NCBI RefSeq assembly: GCF_001687475.2
Contig: NZ_CP031611.1
Span: 558,001-622,000, forward strand
Reading direction: 5' to 3'
DNA: 64,000 nucleotides
DNA from: Campylobacter hepaticus
GTDB taxonomy: Bacteria; Campylobacterota; Campylobacteria; Campylobacterales; Campylobacteraceae
In this document: positions 62,466 to 64,000 of the stretch, piece by piece
How positions within the stretch are numbered: the first letter of the stretch is position 1
Layout: each line of letters begins with the position of its first letter
Notes under the pieces: generated by a model
The model's input: the letters and a program-made list of their open reading frames with translations, nothing else
The model's database searches: none
Told to the model about the DNA's origin: nothing
Translations under genes and position numbers: made by a program

Positions 62466-63241
62466 TCCTTAATCAAACAAACTATGAAAGTTGCTATAAA
62501 AATCAAGATAAAATACACAATCACCAAAACACTAGAATAATGTCCACTTTGATTTTTAATACTATAAAGATAAACTTGCAAAGTTTCATAAGTGCTCCCA
62601 ACAAGAATATTTGCATATAAAAATTCACCTATTAAAAGAGAAAAACTTAAAAATACTACTATTAAAATTCCATTTCTTAGATTAGGTAAAATAAGTTTAA
62701 AAATTGCACCCACTAAAGAACCTCCAAGCACAGCATTTGATGCAATAAGTTCATTTAATTTTATACTTGATATAGCATTATCTAAAACCCTATAAATAAA
62801 AGGTAAAATTATAGTAAAATAAGTAAAAATAAGTATCCAAACTGTACCTCCTATGCTATTAGCATAAATTTGTAAAAGTCCTATACAAGTAACTATAGGG
62901 GGTATAGCAAAAGGCATAATAATAAGTATATTTACAAAAAATTTTAACTTTAAAAAATAATAATTTACCACAAAAACCAAAGGAAAGATAAGAAAAATAG
63001 AAAATACAATACTAGATACACAAACAAACAAAGAATGATAAAAAGCAACCAAAAACCTCTCATCATTAAAAAGCTGCAAATACCATTTAAGTGTAAAACC
63101 ATCAGGAAAAACACTCACTCCCCAAGAGCTAGAAATAGAATATATAAAAGTAGCAAGCAAGGGTAAAATTAAAAATAAAAACACTAAAAATAAAACAGTA
63201 TAATGATAAATTCTAACTTTTAAACTTAAATTTTCATTCAT
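62462..63241 (-). CDS. ABC transporter permease (Cj0731-like)
   Basis: 259 residues with six membrane segments and an EAA-like loop (NELIASNAVLGGSLVGAIFKLILP) characteristic of binding-protein-dependent permeases of the spermidine/ferric/aminoethylphosphonate class. The frame is intact, but the genes on both sides are broken, so the transporter is unlikely to work. It overlaps both neighbours by 4-8 nt. Confidence 0.85.
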   Translation of the reverse strand: MNENLSLKVRIYHYTVLFLVFLFLILPLLATFIYSISSSWGVSVFPDGFTLKWYLQLFNDERFLVAFYHSLFVCVSSIVFSIFLIFPLVFVVNYYFLKLKFFVNILIIMPFAIPPIVTCIGLLQIYANSIGGTVWILIFTYFTIILPFIYRVLDNAISSIKLNELIASNAVLGGSLVGAIFKLILPNLRNGILIVVFLSFSLLIGEFLYANILVGSTYETLQVYLYSIKNQSGHYSSVLVIVYFILIFIATFIVCLIKE

Positions 63242-64000
63242 CTAAAACACCTTTAAAATTATATTTTTTAGAAAGAAAATTAACTATAAAAGTAAGTATT
63301 ATCATAATAATAATTATGATAATACTTAAAGCACTAGCTTTATAAGGATCAAGATTAATATCTCCTGCAATTAAAGCAGCAATTCTTATAGGAACAATAT
63401 TAAAATTCCCAGAGCTTAAAGCATAAATAGTAGCATAAGCCCCAAAAGCATTAGCAAACAAAATTAAAAAAACACCTAATAAAGCAGGAAAAAGTAAAGG
63501 TAAAGCTATTTTTACCCAGTAAAAAATTACCTCCTCCTAGCGTCTTACAAGCATTTAAATGTGAATTTTCAAGACTTTTAAAAGCAGGTAATAAAAGTAA
63601 AATTGCTAGAGGAATTTGAAAACACACATAGACAAGATTAATACCTAAATTAGCATAAATACTAATAAAAGGCTCTATGCCTAAATTTTTTAAAAATACA
63701 TTAATTACACCATTACTTCCAAGAATAATAATAAAAGCAAAAGCTAAAGGAACTCCTGAGAAATTACTTATCATAGTATTTAAAGAAAAAAGAAATTTAC
63801 ATATTTTACAAGGAGTTAAAACAAACAAAAGAATAACTTGCTAAAAATCCTATTAAAAGTCCAAAAATACTAGAAACAAAACTAATTTGTAAAGAATTAA
63901 CAATGCTTTGTAAATAAAATTTAGACTCAAAAATTCTTATAAAATTATCCAAAGAATAAAATCCCTTATCCTCTATATAAAAAGCATTAATCATTATCCA
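63234..64000 (-). pseudogene. ABC transporter permease (Cj0730-like), two frameshifts, 5' end outside window
   Basis: Three frames together read as one permease. 63994-63806 has membrane segments ending FLASYSF. 63828-63451 carries VLTPCKICKFLFSLN through the EAA-type loop ACKTLGGGNF. 63461-63234 ends in KYNFKGVLDE. Near 63525 the second frame breaks in a six-T run, while the third frame continues FYWVKIALPLLFPALLGVF. The other break is near 63830. The N-terminus lies beyond the window edge. Confidence 0.8.

Overview
The window is a stretch of a very AT-rich thermophilic Campylobacter chromosome. The gene order from the fapA-like gene at position 3 to hrcA at 41.8 kb is close to what I recall of C. 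jejuni NCTC 11168 Cj0794-Cj0757 read in reverse: ruvA, ddl, flgS, cca, the nap operon, tpx, valS, metNIQ, flgA, coaD, tmk, hisS, speA, aspB, dnaK, grpE, hrcA. Several C. jejuni genes are missing from that order, pseudogenes are present, and a complete Entner-Doudoroff glucose locus sits inside an rRNA operon. This points to a glucose-utilising lineage with a shrinking genome, such as C. hepaticus; C. jejuni subsp. doylei and some C. coli also carry this locus. The species call is inference.

Layout. 0-11 kb: DNA repair and cell-wall genes, an orphan Phd-like antitoxin, the flagellar kinase FlgS, an aminotransferase, purU and cca. 11-17.3 kb (minus strand): periplasmic nitrate reductase napA-G-H-B-L-D plus small downstream genes, including a 57-residue membrane protein. 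17.5-20.3 kb: tpx and a UvrD-like helicase. 20.4-34.9 kb (plus strand): valS, a methionine ABC transporter with two binding proteins, and flgA-ubiX-coaD-tmk-hisS-speA-aspB. 35-38.5 kb: a cupin gene, a relic of a type I specificity gene, and a type I methyltransferase gene broken at an 11-G tract. 38.6-41.8 kb: the heat-shock operon hrcA-grpE-dnaK with a CIRCE-like operator. 41.9-43.6 kb: a long stretch with no recognisable gene.

43.6-58.7 kb is one rRNA operon on the minus strand (16S, tRNA-Ala, tRNA-Ile, 23S, 5S), split between tRNA-Ile and 23S by about 9 kb. The insert carries glcP, pgi, glk, pgl and zwf with the rRNA, and edd and eda against it. Together they take up glucose and convert it through 6-phosphogluconate and KDPG to pyruvate and glyceraldehyde-3-phosphate. 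The 23S half has its own -10 sequence and boxA-like site just past a strong hairpin behind glcP, and both rRNAs keep long processing stems.

58.7-64 kb is rearranged and decaying. There is a perfect 82-bp inverted repeat upstream of 16S, the last 76 codons of an asparaginase gene, an intact HisJ-like binding protein, and an ABC transporter/HAD operon with lesions in three of four genes.

The glucose locus inside rrn has been described in Campylobacter before. The less familiar signals are a six-codon leader ORF with three Met codons ahead of metQ, the phase-variable methyltransferase, the separate 23S promoter, the 82-bp inverted repeat, and several perfect operator-like palindromes.
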